DNA from: CAWBVG01 sp963792175
Lineage (GTDB): Bacteria; Acidobacteriota; Vicinamibacteria; Vicinamibacterales; CAVVIG01
Length of the DNA stretch: 64,000 bases
Direction: 5' to 3'
NCBI GenBank assembly: GCA_963792175.1
Contig: CAWBVG010000011.1
Location: 46,127 to 110,126, forward strand
Below the pieces are notes generated by a model. It did not search any database, was not told where the DNA came from, and saw only the letters and a program-made list of their open reading frames with translations. Shown piece by piece: positions 1 to 9,926 of the stretch. The number at the start of each line of letters is the position of its first letter. The stretch's first letter is position 1. A program made the position numbers and the translations under genes.

Positions 1-2
1 GC

Positions 3-1274
3 AAGGCCCGCAGCGAACCGCTTCCCGCGATCCCGAGCGAACTGTTCGAGGAGTTCCACAAAGGGACCGACGGCCGCAAAGCCTCGACGACGATGGTGTT
101 CGTGCGCCTGTTGTCGAAGCTGCTCCGCGACAAGGAGCTGGGCCGGCTCGTCGTCCCGATCGTGCCAGACGAGGCGCGCACGTTCGGCATGGAGGCGTTG
201 TTCCGTGCCGTCGGCATCTATTCCCACGCCGGCCAGACCTACGAGCCGGTCGACATGGACACGCTCCTCTATTACAAGGAAGCGTCCGACGGCCAGATTC
301 TCGAAGAAGGCATCACCGAAGCGGGATCGATGTCGTCGTTCATCGCCGCCGGCACGGCGTACGCGACCCACGGCGTCAACACCATTCCGTTCTTCATCTA
401 CTACTCGATGTTCGGCTTCCAGCGGATTGGCGATCTGATCTGGGCGGCCGCCGACGCGCGGACGCGCGGCTTCCTGCTCGGCGGCACCGCCGGCCGGACG
501 ACGCTCGCCGGCGAAGGGCTGCAGCACCAGGACGGCAACAGCCAGCTGTTCGCGCTCGCCTATCCCAACTGCATCAGCTACGACCCGGCGTTCGCGTACG
601 AGATCGCGGTCATCATTCAGGACGGCATCCGCCGGATGTACGTCGATCAGGAGAGCGTCTTCTACTACTTGACCGTGATGAACGAGCAGTACGCGATGCC
701 GGCGATGCCGGAAGGCGCGCCTGACGGCATCCTGAAGGGCCTCTACAAGTTCCGCGCGGCCGGCACCGCCAACGCTCCGCTGCGGGCGCAGCTGTTCGGC
801 AGCGGCGCGATCCTGCCGGAAGTGATCAAGGCGCAGGAAGTGCTCGAATCGAAGTACAACGTCGCCTCGGACGTGTGGAGCGTCACCAGCTACACCGAGC
901 TGTACCGCGATGGCCACGCGTGCGAGCGCTGGAACATGCTGCATCCGGGCGAGACGCCGCGCGTGCCGTACGTGACGCAGTGCCTGGCGAACGCGCCGGG
1001 CGTCCTGATTGCCGCGTCGGACTACGTCAAGGCGATGCCCGATTCGATCGACCGCTGGCTGCCGCGGTCGCTCACGACGCTCGGGACCGACGGCTTCGGC
1101 CGCAGCGAAAGCCGTGCGGCGCTGCGCGACTTCTTCGAGGTCGATTACCGGTACGTCATCGTCGCCACCCTCGCCGCGCTGGCGCGCGAGGGCAAGATCC
1201 AGCGATCGGTGGTGGACGAGGCGATCAAGGCGCACAACATCAATCCCGACAAGGCGAACCCTGCCGTGTCGTAA
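3..1274 (+). CDS. aceE: Pyruvate dehydrogenase E1 component, homodimeric type (3' part)
   Basis: C-terminal about 423 residues of the thiamine-diphosphate E1 subunit, which decarboxylates pyruvate and acetylates the lipoyl group of E2. The reading frame is open from the left edge of the window, so the start lies outside it. The visible part covers the transketolase pyrimidine-binding and C-terminal domains, with family blocks such as RKASTTMVFVRLL, PIVPDEARTFGMEALFR, EGITEAGSMSSFIAAGTAYA, GRTTLAGEGLQHQDGNS and ALAYPNC. It is followed by aceF and lpd on the same strand, the usual E1-E2-E3 order. The family and function are secure; regulation cannot be judged because the promoter is outside. 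Confidence 0.96.
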   Translation, partial: KARSEPLPAIPSELFEEFHKGTDGRKASTTMVFVRLLSKLLRDKELGRLVVPIVPDEARTFGMEALFRAVGIYSHAGQTYEPVDMDTLLYYKEASDGQILEEGITEAGSMSSFIAAGTAYATHGVNTIPFFIYYSMFGFQRIGDLIWAAADARTRGFLLGGTAGRTTLAGEGLQHQDGNSQLFALAYPNCISYDPAFAYEIAVIIQDGIRRMYVDQESVFYYLTVMNEQYAMPAMPEGAPDGILKGLYKFRAAGTANAPLRAQLFGSGAILPEVIKAQEVLESKYNVASDVWSVTSYTELYRDGHACERWNMLHPGETPRVPYVTQCLANAPGVLIAASDYVKAMPDSIDRWLPRSLTTLGTDGFGRSESRAALRDFFEVDYRYVIVATLAALAREGKIQRSVVDEAIKAHNINPDKANPAVS

Positions 1275-1278
1275 GAGC

Positions 1279-1343
1279 AACCGCTGAGAACGCCGAGATC
1301 GCAGAGATCGATATGCTCTGCGCGCTCCGCGTGCTCCGCGGTT
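1279..1343. repeat. Iterated-word inverted repeat between aceE and aceF
   Basis: Two 28-bp arms (1279-1306 and 1316-1343) match as reverse complements at 23 of 28 positions around a 9-base loop. The left arm is itself three copies of a 9-mer of the form AxCGCxGAG. It fills the gap between the aceE stop and the aceF start, so the transcript would fold into a long hairpin. Its function is unknown; it is one of several such elements in the window. Confidence 0.8.
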
Positions 1344-1354
1344 AAAGGGTCCTC

Positions 1355-2824
1355 GTGACAGACTTTACGCTGCCAGAACTGGGTGAGAACATCTCGAGCG
1401 GCGACGTGCTCCGCGTCCTCGTGAAGCCCGGCGACACCATTCAGAAAGAACAATCGGTCCTCGAGCTCGAAACCGACAAGGCGACGATCGAAGTGCCATC
1501 GTCGGTCGCCGGTCAGGTGAAAGAGGTCAAGGTCAAGGCTGGCGACAAGGTCAAGGTCGGCCAGGCGATCCTCAGCGTGGAGGACGAAGCCGTGCGAGCG
1601 ACGCGAAGGCGTCGGCGAAGTCCGCCGAAGCTGCTGCGCCGGCGAAGGCGGACGGCGGGCAGGAGGGCGACCGCGGCGGATGCGGCGCCGGCCCCTCAGC
1701 CAGCGAAGGAAAAAATCCCCGATGTCCAGCCCGACATCCAGGCCACGAATCAATCGACCACACCGGACAAGGCCGGCGTAAAGGATCCGTCGGTCGGTCC
1801 GCAGGCCCAGTCCGGTGCCGTGGATGGCGACGCGCCCTCCCGCGGGAAAAACGTCGTCGATATCAGCCGAGGCGCCCGGGCGCCCGAACCGGCGGCGCCG
1901 GCATCGGCGTCGCCGGAACTGCCGCCGGCCCCGGCCGCGCCGTCGGTACGCCGGATGGCGCGCGAGCTCGGCGTCGACATCAACCAGGTCGTCGGGACGG
2001 GCGACGGCGGGCGGATTTCGATTGAGGACGTGAAGGCGTATGCGAAGCGGCTGGTGGAAGGCGGGTCGCGCGGCGGCGCCGCGCAAGCCGAGCCGCTGCC
2101 GGACTTTTCGCGCTTTGGACCGGTGGAGCGCCAGCCGATGCGCGCCGTGCGGCGCAAGACTGCGGAGCATCTGAGCGCCGCATGGGCCACCATTCCTCAC
2201 GTCACGCAATGCGACCTCGCGGATATCACCGGGCTCGAGGAGCTGCGCAAGAAGTACGCGAAGCAGGTGGAAGCCGCCGGCGGCAACCTGACAGTGACGT
2301 CGATCGCGGTGAAGATCGTCGCGGCCGCGCTGAAGGTGTTTCCCCAGTTCAACGCCTCGATCGATCTGGCGGCCAGCGAGATCATCGTCAAGAAGTACGT
2401 GAACATCGGCGTGGCCGTGGACACCGATCGTGGTCTGCTGGTGCCGGTGATCAAGGACGCGGACCGCAAGAACATCGTGCAGCTGTCGGTGGAGCTGGCG
2501 CAGCTGTCGGAAAAGGCGCGCACCCGCAAGATCGCGCTCGAGGAGATGCAGGGCGGCTGCTTCAGCATCTCGAACCTGGGCGGCATCGGCGGCACCTACT
2601 TCACGCCGATCGTCAACGCGCCCGAAGTGGCGATCCTCGGCGTCTCGCGCGCGCGCATGGAGCCCGTGTACAACAAGGAGAGCGGCCAGTTTTCACCGCG
2701 GTTGATGCTGCCGCTGTCGCTCTCGTACGATCACCGCGCCATCGACGGCGCGGATGGCATCCGCTTCCTGCGCTGGGTGTGCGAGGCACTCGAGCAGCCC
2801 TTCCTGCTCGCTCTCCAGGGCTGA
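1355..2824 (+). CDS. aceF: Dihydrolipoamide acetyltransferase (E2 of pyruvate dehydrogenase)
   Basis: 489 residues from a GTG start. One N-terminal lipoyl domain (about 1-77) carries the lipoylated lysine in ETDKATIEVPSS (K42). A long Ala/Pro linker follows, then a peripheral E3-binding domain (about 193-230, PSVRRMARELGVDINQVVGTG) and the catalytic acyltransferase domain (about 255-489) with the active-site HRAIDG near 460. Only one lipoyl domain is present. Residues about 80-110 read as an Arg-rich stretch, while the neighbouring frame there reads as a normal Lys/Ala linker (starting DAKASAKSAEAAAPAKAD); this suggests a compensated pair of indels inside the linker. It transfers acetyl groups to CoA in the E1-E2-E3 complex. 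Confidence 0.95.
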   Translation: MTDFTLPELGENISSGDVLRVLVKPGDTIQKEQSVLELETDKATIEVPSSVAGQVKEVKVKAGDKVKVGQAILSVEDEAVRATRRRRRSPPKLLRRRRRTAGRRATAADAAPAPQPAKEKIPDVQPDIQATNQSTTPDKAGVKDPSVGPQAQSGAVDGDAPSRGKNVVDISRGARAPEPAAPASASPELPPAPAAPSVRRMARELGVDINQVVGTGDGGRISIEDVKAYAKRLVEGGSRGGAAQAEPLPDFSRFGPVERQPMRAVRRKTAEHLSAAWATIPHVTQCDLADITGLEELRKKYAKQVEAAGGNLTVTSIAVKIVAAALKVFPQFNASIDLAASEIIVKKYVNIGVAVDTDRGLLVPVIKDADRKNIVQLSVELAQLSEKARTRKIALEEMQGGCFSISNLGGIGGTYFTPIVNAPEVAILGVSRARMEPVYNKESGQFSPRLMLPLSLSYDHRAIDGADGIRFLRWVCEALEQPFLLALQG

Positions 2825-2878
2825 GCGCGCCATGCAGGGTGACTACGCGGGGCCCGCAAAGCCCGCCGCACGTTTTCT

Positions 2879-3110
2879 GGCCACAGAGGCACAGAGACAC
2901 GGAGCTTCCCGGTTCGACGGCGTCGCGTTGCGACGCGCGCGGCCGGAGTCGGACGAATCCACGAACCTGTTGCGCTCCGACTGGTTCGCGGATTCGTCCG
3001 ATCCGGCCACGCCAGCCGGCCTGCGGAGCAGGCCGGCCGTCGAACCGATCGTCACTCCTTCGCGGGCTTTGCCTGGGAAGACTTCTCTGTGTCTCTGTGC
3101 CTCTGTGGCC
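2879..3110. repeat. Long nested inverted repeat between aceF and lpd
   Basis: The outer arms at 2879-2904 and 3085-3110 are reverse complements at 25 of 26 positions and are built from the iterated word CACAGAG. Further pairs are nested inside: GGTTCGACGGC (about 2911) with GCCGTCGAACC (about 3035); GGACGAATCCACGAACC (about 2952) with GGTTCGCGGATTCGTCC (about 2984); and a hairpin GGCCTGC...GCAGGCC near 3015-3035. The whole non-coding gap could fold into one branched cruciform. There is no ORF of interest in it. Confidence 0.85.
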
Positions 3111-3124
3111 AAATTCGGTTTCGT

Positions 3125-4537
3125 ATGACCTCAGTGCAGGTCGTCGTCGTCGGCGGCGGTCCGGGGGGATACGCCGCAGCATTTCTCGCCGCGGATCTCG
3201 GACTCTCCACAGCGCTCGTCGACCCGGAAGTGAATCCCGGCGGCGTCTGCGTCTATCGCGGCTGCATCCCGTCCAAGGCGCTGCTGCACGTCGCCAAGCT
3301 GATCGACGAATCGCGTCACGCCAAGGCATGGGGAGTTGAGTTCGGCGAGGCGAAGATCGACCTCGCGAAGCTCCGTGCCTTCAAGGACAACGTCGTCAAA
3401 AGGCTGACCAGCGGCACCGGCCAGCTGGTGAAGCATCGGAAGGTGCGGTATCTGCAGGGGCTCGCCGAAATCGTCGACGCGCACCACCTGAAGGTGAACC
3501 TGACCGCGGGCGGCGACGAGCAGCTGCAGTTCGAGCACGCGATCCTGGCAACCGGTTCGCTGCCCGCGATTCCGCCGATGCTGAAGGTGGACGACCCGCG
3601 CGTGATGGACTCGACCGCGGCGCTCGATCTCCCCGACATCCCGAAATCGCTGCTGGTGGTTGGCGGCGGCTACATCGGCCTCGAGTTGGGAACGGTCTAC
3701 GCCACGCTCGGCAGCGCGGTCACCGTCGTGGAGATGACTTCAGGTCTGCTGCCGGGCGCCGATCGCGATCTGGTGGACGTCCTCGCGAAGCGCGTGAGCC
3801 AGACGATGAAGAGCGTCCTGCTCGAGACGAAGGTCGTGCAGGTCAAGCCCGAGCCGAACGGCGTGCGCGTGACATTCGAAGGCAAGGTCGAACCCAAGGA
3901 ACAGCTGTTCGACCGGGTGCTGGTCTCGGTCGGGCGTCGGCCGAACTCGAAGATTCCCGGTCTCGAGAAGACGCAGGTGCAGATCGATCAGCGCGGCTTC
4001 ATCATGGTCGACGAACAGCGCCGCACGCACGAGCCGTCGATCTTCGCGATCGGCGACGTCGTCGGCGAGCCGATGCTGGCCCACAAGGCGTCGCACGAGG
4101 GGCGGGTCGCCGTCGAGGTGATGGCAGGCGAGAACGTCGCCTTTGCCCCGCGCGCGATTCCCGCGGTGGTGTTCACGGACCCGGAGCTGGCCTGGGCGGG
4201 GCTGACCGAATCGCAGGCCGCGAAGGAGAATCGGAAGGTCACCGTCGCGAAATTTCCCTGGGGCGCGTCCGGGCGCGCGATCACGCTCGATCGAACGGAT
4301 GGCCTGACCAAGCTGATTCTGGATCCGGAGACGGAGCGGCTGTTGGGCGTCGGCCTGGTTGGTCCGGGCGCCGGCGAGCTGATCGCCGAAGGCGTGCTCG
4401 CCATCGAGATGGGCGCGACGGCGACGGACCTGAAGCTCACGATCCACCCGCATCCGACGCTCACCGAGACGATGATGGAGTCGGCCGAAGTGTTCTTCGG
4501 CCAGGCCACACACGTCTACAGACCCAAGCGGGGCTAG
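3125..4537 (+). CDS. lpdA: Dihydrolipoamide dehydrogenase (E3)
   Basis: 470 residues, an FAD/NAD-dependent flavoprotein that reoxidises the dihydrolipoyl group of E2. The N-terminal Rossmann motif is VVVVGGGPGGYAAA. The redox-active disulfide is in GGVCVYRGCIPSKALL (C42 and C47). The NAD-binding motif is VVGGGYIGLELG, and the C-terminal catalytic HPHPTLTETMMES carries the His/Glu pair. An upstream in-frame GTG at 3089 lies in the arm of the inverted repeat, so the ATG at 3125 is preferred. It is the third gene of the pyruvate dehydrogenase set. Confidence 0.95.
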   Translation: MTSVQVVVVGGGPGGYAAAFLAADLGLSTALVDPEVNPGGVCVYRGCIPSKALLHVAKLIDESRHAKAWGVEFGEAKIDLAKLRAFKDNVVKRLTSGTGQLVKHRKVRYLQGLAEIVDAHHLKVNLTAGGDEQLQFEHAILATGSLPAIPPMLKVDDPRVMDSTAALDLPDIPKSLLVVGGGYIGLELGTVYATLGSAVTVVEMTSGLLPGADRDLVDVLAKRVSQTMKSVLLETKVVQVKPEPNGVRVTFEGKVEPKEQLFDRVLVSVGRRPNSKIPGLEKTQVQIDQRGFIMVDEQRRTHEPSIFAIGDVVGEPMLAHKASHEGRVAVEVMAGENVAFAPRAIPAVVFTDPELAWAGLTESQAAKENRKVTVAKFPWGASGRAITLDRTDGLTKLILDPETERLLGVGLVGPGAGELIAEGVLAIEMGATATDLKLTIHPHPTLTETMMESAEVFFGQATHVYRPKRG

Positions 4538-4544
4538 AGCCCCG
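4529..4544. terminator. Short GC-rich palindrome at the lpd stop, possible bidirectional terminator
   Basis: CGGGGCT-AG-AGCCCCG contains the lpd TAG stop in its centre and sits between convergent lpd (plus) and the small minus-strand gene at 4547. There is no long T run on either side, so intrinsic termination is only plausible. Confidence 0.4.
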
Positions 4545-4546
4545 TT

Positions 4547-4741
4547 CTAGCTGTCCATCCGAGTCACCGATCCGGCGGCAGTCCAGCGCAGGTAGGCCGT
4601 GGCAATCAGCGCCTCGATCACCTGACGGCAGACCTCCTGCTCGAGGCCCCACAACCGGGTCGCCTGCGCCGGTGTCAGGCGGAGGCCCGGCATTTCCCTG
4701 AACTCCTCACGGACGCGGCGAGTGACGACCTCAATATCCAT
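4547..4741 (-). CDS. Small conserved hypothetical protein (64 aa)
   Basis: Starts at the ATG preceded by AAGGAG six bases upstream (MDIEVVTRRVREEF). It contains MPGLRLTPAQATRLWGL, followed by a helix rich in Glu/Val/Ile, and looks like a small winged-helix-like or helical protein without a signal peptide. I recognise it only as a type of small protein often seen in Acidobacteria and assign no function. Its start overlaps the end of the upstream gene (stop at 4731) by 11 bases, which suggests translational coupling. Confidence 0.7.
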   Translation of the reverse strand: MDIEVVTRRVREEFREMPGLRLTPAQATRLWGLEQEVCRQVIEALIATAYLRWTAAGSVTRMDS

Positions 4742-5279
4742 GTGCACTCCTTGTCGATGACGCGAGCAACTCGTGCCGGGCGCGGGCGCCGGTATCGGCG
4801 GCGGCCTGCGTTTCGAAGGTTCTCGTGACGCCCAGCGGCTGCAACGCCGACCCGACGCGCATGTAGAAGCGCATCAGGCTTGGGATGTCGACGACGGATG
4901 GCTCGCCGGCGATTTCGAGCGCGTGATGCAGTTCGTGGGCGAGCGTGGCCATCTGCGTCAGTTCGCTGCGGTCGCAGGCCAGCTCGATCACCAGAAAGCG
5001 ATGCGTGCTCGACGCCGACAGCAGGCCGGTCTGGCCGTCCACGGCCACCGGTCCGAAGACGCGGTGACGGAGATAGACGATGACGGAGGACTGATCCAGC
5101 CGATCGATCAGGTCGCGGACGATCGGCGATCGCTCCGCGGCCCGGGTGGTGAGGGACCGCAGGCCTGGGGTTTCCGGTCGAAGGTGCGGAACCAGCGTCT
5201 GGGCGCACACGCGCGCCGGCGCCAGAGTGAGAGCGAGCAGGAACATCGGGAGCGTGAGGACGACGCGACGAAGGGGCAT
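4731..5279 (-). CDS. Secreted hypothetical protein with HELHH motif
   Basis: About 182 residues. The N-terminus MPLRRVVLTLPMFLLALTL...VCAQ is a typical Sec signal peptide, so the protein should be exported. The central ATLAHELHHALEIAG matches the HExxH core of zinc metallopeptidases; a third ligand is not obvious in the short remainder. A further in-frame ATG lies 18 bases upstream, but the chosen start gives the cleaner signal peptide. It overlaps the next small gene and is divergent from the sigma-54 activator, with the two starts about 48 bases apart. Proteolytic activity is unproven; it may be a degenerate metalloprotease-like fold. Confidence 0.7.
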   Translation of the reverse strand: MPLRRVVLTLPMFLLALTLAPARVCAQTLVPHLRPETPGLRSLTTRAAERSPIVRDLIDRLDQSSVIVYLRHRVFGPVAVDGQTGLLSASSTHRFLVIELACDRSELTQMATLAHELHHALEIAGEPSVVDIPSLMRFYMRVGSALQPLGVTRTFETQAAADTGARARHELLASSTRSAHGY

Positions 5280-5326
5280 GCGTGAGCTGGCGAGCAAGAT
5301 GCAGACCAGACAGGCGAGCGTCCACC

Positions 5327-7030
<1,704 letters not shown>

Positions 7031-7057
7031 CGTGTGAGCGTTTTGGAGTAGTCTAGG

Positions 7058-7074
7058 GCGCGTTTTCCACGCGC
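7058..7074 (+). promoter_or_regulatory. Small hairpin in the coxS leader
   Basis: GCGCGT-TTTCC-ACGCGC forms a 6-bp stem directly before the AAAGGA ribosome binding site of coxS. It is either a weak terminator of the preceding regulator gene or a structure affecting coxS translation; the sequence does not decide. Confidence 0.3.
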
Positions 7075-7087
7075 AAAGGACACTCCG

Positions 7088-7549
7088 ATGGCTCAAGTTT
7101 CGATGACCGTCAACGGGAAGGTCCGCAAGGGACAGGTCGACCCTCGCGTCCTGCTCGTCCATTTCCTCCGCGAACAGCTGCGCCTGACCGGCACGCACAT
7201 CGGCTGCGACACCACGCAGTGCGGCGCCTGCACCGTCCTCGTCGACGGCCGCAGCGCGAAGTCCTGCACGCTCTTCGCGGTGCAGGCCGACGGCTCGGCC
7301 ATCACGACGATCGAGGGCCTCGCCCCTGACGGCACGCTGCACCCGCTGCAGGAAGGCTTCTGGGAAGAACACGGGCTGCAATGCGGTTTCTGCACGCCCG
7401 GGATGATCATGGCGGCGGTCGGGCTGCTGCAAGACAACCCGAAGCCGTCGGAGCGCGAGATCCGCGAGGGGATCTCAGGCAATTTCTGCCGCTGCACGGG
7501 CTATCAGCACATCGTCAACGCGATTCAGCACGCCGCAGGGCAGAGGTAA
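7088..7549 (+). CDS. coxS: Molybdenum hydroxylase small subunit, 2x[2Fe-2S] (CoxS-like)
   Basis: 153 residues, full length for the family. The plant-type 2Fe-2S site is in CDTTQCGACTVLVDG and the C-terminal site uses CGFCTPGM and CRCTGY. It passes electrons from the Mo site of the large subunit to the FAD of the medium subunit. The start is the ATG after AAAGGA. It is the first gene of a tight three-gene set (4-base gap to coxL, overlap of coxL with coxM), in the order S-L-M rather than the M-S-L order of classical CO dehydrogenase. Confidence 0.93.
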   Translation: MAQVSMTVNGKVRKGQVDPRVLLVHFLREQLRLTGTHIGCDTTQCGACTVLVDGRSAKSCTLFAVQADGSAITTIEGLAPDGTLHPLQEGFWEEHGLQCGFCTPGMIMAAVGLLQDNPKPSEREIREGISGNFCRCTGYQHIVNAIQHAAGQR

Positions 7550-7553
7550 CGCC

Positions 7554-9926
7554 ATGGCCGCATCACCTGTTCTGCCGAAGCTCGTTGGCACACGCGTCAA
7601 GCGGCGCGAGGATCCGCGCCTGATTCGAGGCGGCGGCACCTACGTCGACGACATCGCCCTTGTCGGCATGCAGCATCTGGCGTTCAAGCGAAGCGACGTC
7701 GCGCACGGACGCATCCGCTCGATTGATACCAGCGCCGCCAAAGCGATGGAAGGCGTCGAAGCGGTGTTCACCGGCGCCGAGATCGCCGAATTCCTGGCGC
7801 CGATGCCGATCGGCACGCCGTTTCCGTCGCCGGACCATCGAGCGGTCGCCGTGGACACCGTTCGTTACGGCGGCGAACCCGTTGCCGTCGTCGTCGCCGC
7901 GGATCGCTACGTCGCGCGCGACGCGGCTGACGCCATCGTCGTCACCTACGACACGCTGCCGGCCGTCGTCGACCTCGAACAGGCGATGACCGGGAAGCCG
8001 GCGGTGATCCATGAGAAATTCCCCAACAACCTCGCGGTGGCGCTCGTCCCCAGCGGCACTGGCGTGTCTCCGACCTTCGAGGTCGACGACTCGGCGATCG
8101 ACGCCGCCTTCGCGAAAGCGGAGGTCGTCATCTCGCAGCGCATGATGAATCAGCGTCTCGCGCCGAGTGCGATGGAAGGCCGCGGCGTCGTCGCGCATTA
8201 CGAGCCGGGCAAGGAGACGATGACCATCTGGTCGTCGACGCAGAACCCGCACATCCTCCGGTCGTTCATCGCGGCGATGACCGGCCTCGGCCAGGATCAG
8301 GTGCGGGCCATCGCGCCCGAAGTCGGCGGCGGTTTCGGCGCGAAGATCAACATCTACGGAGAAGAGTACGTCGCGGCGGCGGTGTCCAAGCGCCTCGGTA
8401 TCCCGGTGAAATGGTCGGAGGATCGTTCAGAGGCGTTCGTCGCCACGACGCACGGCCGCGACATCCTCGCCTACGTGGACCTGGCGGCGAAGCGCGACGG
8501 GACGGTGCTCGGACTCAAGATCCGGCTGATTGCCGACATCGGCGCCTACAACATGCTCCTGACCGCCGCCATCCCGACGCTCACGATGATGATGGCGAAC
8601 GCCACCTACGACATCCCGGCGATTCGCACGACGCTGACCGAGGTCTTCACGAACAAGACGCCAACCGATGCGTATCGCGGCGCCGGGCGACCCGAGGCGA
8701 CCTACTTCGTCGAGCGCGCGATGGATATGCTCGCGCGAGAGTTGAAGATGGATCCGGCCGACGTCCGCCGCAAGAACTTCATCAAGCCGGACAAGTTCCC
8801 GTATGCGACCCAAATGGGCGCGGTCTACGACTCCGGCGATTACGAGAAGGCGCTCGACCTTGCGCTGAAGAACGCCAAATGGGATCAGCTGAAGGCGGAG
8901 CGCGACGCCGCGCGCAAGCAGGGACGGCTCGTCGGTCTCGGGCTGTCGATGTACGTGGAGGTCTGCGGTCTCGGGCCGTCGGCCGCGCTGCCCACCGGCG
9001 GCTGGGAGCATTCGCAGGTCACGATCGAGCGCGACGGCCGGATCAGCGCCACGACCGGCGCGTCGCCGCACGGCCAGGGCAACGAGACGACGTTCGCGCA
9101 GATGCTGGCGGATCAATTCAGCGTGCCGATCGAGCACATCAGGATTCTGCACGGCGACACCGGCGTCGTGAAGCAGGGCATCGGTACGTTCGGCAGCCGG
9201 TCGCAGGCGGTTGGCGGAACGGCGCTGCACCTCGCCGGCGCCAAAGTGAAGGCGAAAATGGCGAAGTACGCCGCCGCGATGCTCGAAGCGCACGAGGACG
9301 ACATCGTGTTCGAGAACGGCACGATCGGCGTCAAGGGATCGCCGGCGTCCGCGAAGCCGTTCGCGGCCGTGGCCGCGTACGCGTACGTGCCGGTTCCGCT
9401 GCCTCCGGGCCTCGAACCGGGCTTGAGCGACGAGGCGTTCTTCGAGCCCGCCAACAACACCTACCCGTTCGGCTGTCACATCTCGATGCTCGAGGTCGAT
9501 CGGCAGACCGGCGAGCCGACGCTGTTGAAGATGGTGGCGGTGGACGATGCCGGTGTGCTGATCAATCCGCTGATCGTCGAGGGACAGATCCACGGCGGTC
9601 TCGCGCAGGGCATCGGCCAGGCGATGATCGAAGAGGTTGCCTACAGCGACGATGGTCAGCTGCTGACGGGATCGTTCATGGACTACGCGATTCCGCGCGC
9701 GATTGATTTTCCGCGGTTCGAACTCGACGCCACCGTGACGCCAACGCCGTGCAACCCGTTCGGGGCGAAAGGCGTCGGCGAAGCAGGCACGCTCGGATCG
9801 ACGCCGAGCATCGTGAATGCCGCCGTCGACGCGCTCAGCGAGTTCGGCGTGAAGCACATCGACATGATGCTGCGGCCTGAAAAACTGTGGCGCATCATCC
9901 AGTCTGGCCAGGGAGGACGGTCGTGA
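7554..9926 (+). CDS. coxL: Molybdenum hydroxylase large subunit (CoxL-like, form II)
   Basis: 790 residues of the xanthine-oxidase/CO-dehydrogenase family. Molybdopterin-cytosine-dinucleotide binding segments are visible (GGGFGAKINIYGEEY, SPHGQGNETTFAQ). The active-site loop is AYRGAGRPEA (from residue 373), the 'form II' signature, not the AYRCSFR of proven aerobic CO dehydrogenases. The catalytic Glu lies in GVGEAGT (E743). The substrate is therefore uncertain: CO oxidation is possible, but another aldehyde, purine or aromatic substrate is equally open. coxG, coxE and coxD, the usual maturation partners, lie 5-8 kb downstream on the other strand. Confidence 0.92.
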   Translation: MAASPVLPKLVGTRVKRREDPRLIRGGGTYVDDIALVGMQHLAFKRSDVAHGRIRSIDTSAAKAMEGVEAVFTGAEIAEFLAPMPIGTPFPSPDHRAVAVDTVRYGGEPVAVVVAADRYVARDAADAIVVTYDTLPAVVDLEQAMTGKPAVIHEKFPNNLAVALVPSGTGVSPTFEVDDSAIDAAFAKAEVVISQRMMNQRLAPSAMEGRGVVAHYEPGKETMTIWSSTQNPHILRSFIAAMTGLGQDQVRAIAPEVGGGFGAKINIYGEEYVAAAVSKRLGIPVKWSEDRSEAFVATTHGRDILAYVDLAAKRDGTVLGLKIRLIADIGAYNMLLTAAIPTLTMMMANATYDIPAIRTTLTEVFTNKTPTDAYRGAGRPEATYFVERAMDMLARELKMDPADVRRKNFIKPDKFPYATQMGAVYDSGDYEKALDLALKNAKWDQLKAERDAARKQGRLVGLGLSMYVEVCGLGPSAALPTGGWEHSQVTIERDGRISATTGASPHGQGNETTFAQMLADQFSVPIEHIRILHGDTGVVKQGIGTFGSRSQAVGGTALHLAGAKVKAKMAKYAAAMLEAHEDDIVFENGTIGVKGSPASAKPFAAVAAYAYVPVPLPPGLEPGLSDEAFFEPANNTYPFGCHISMLEVDRQTGEPTLLKMVAVDDAGVLINPLIVEGQIHGGLAQGIGQAMIEEVAYSDDGQLLTGSFMDYAIPRAIDFPRFELDATVTPTPCNPFGAKGVGEAGTLGSTPSIVNAAVDALSEFGVKHIDMMLRPEKLWRIIQSGQGGRS

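Noticed and set aside
3089..3124. Upstream GTG start for lpd
   Set aside because: The extra residues would be encoded by the arm of the CACAGAG inverted repeat; the ATG at 3125 matches the family start.
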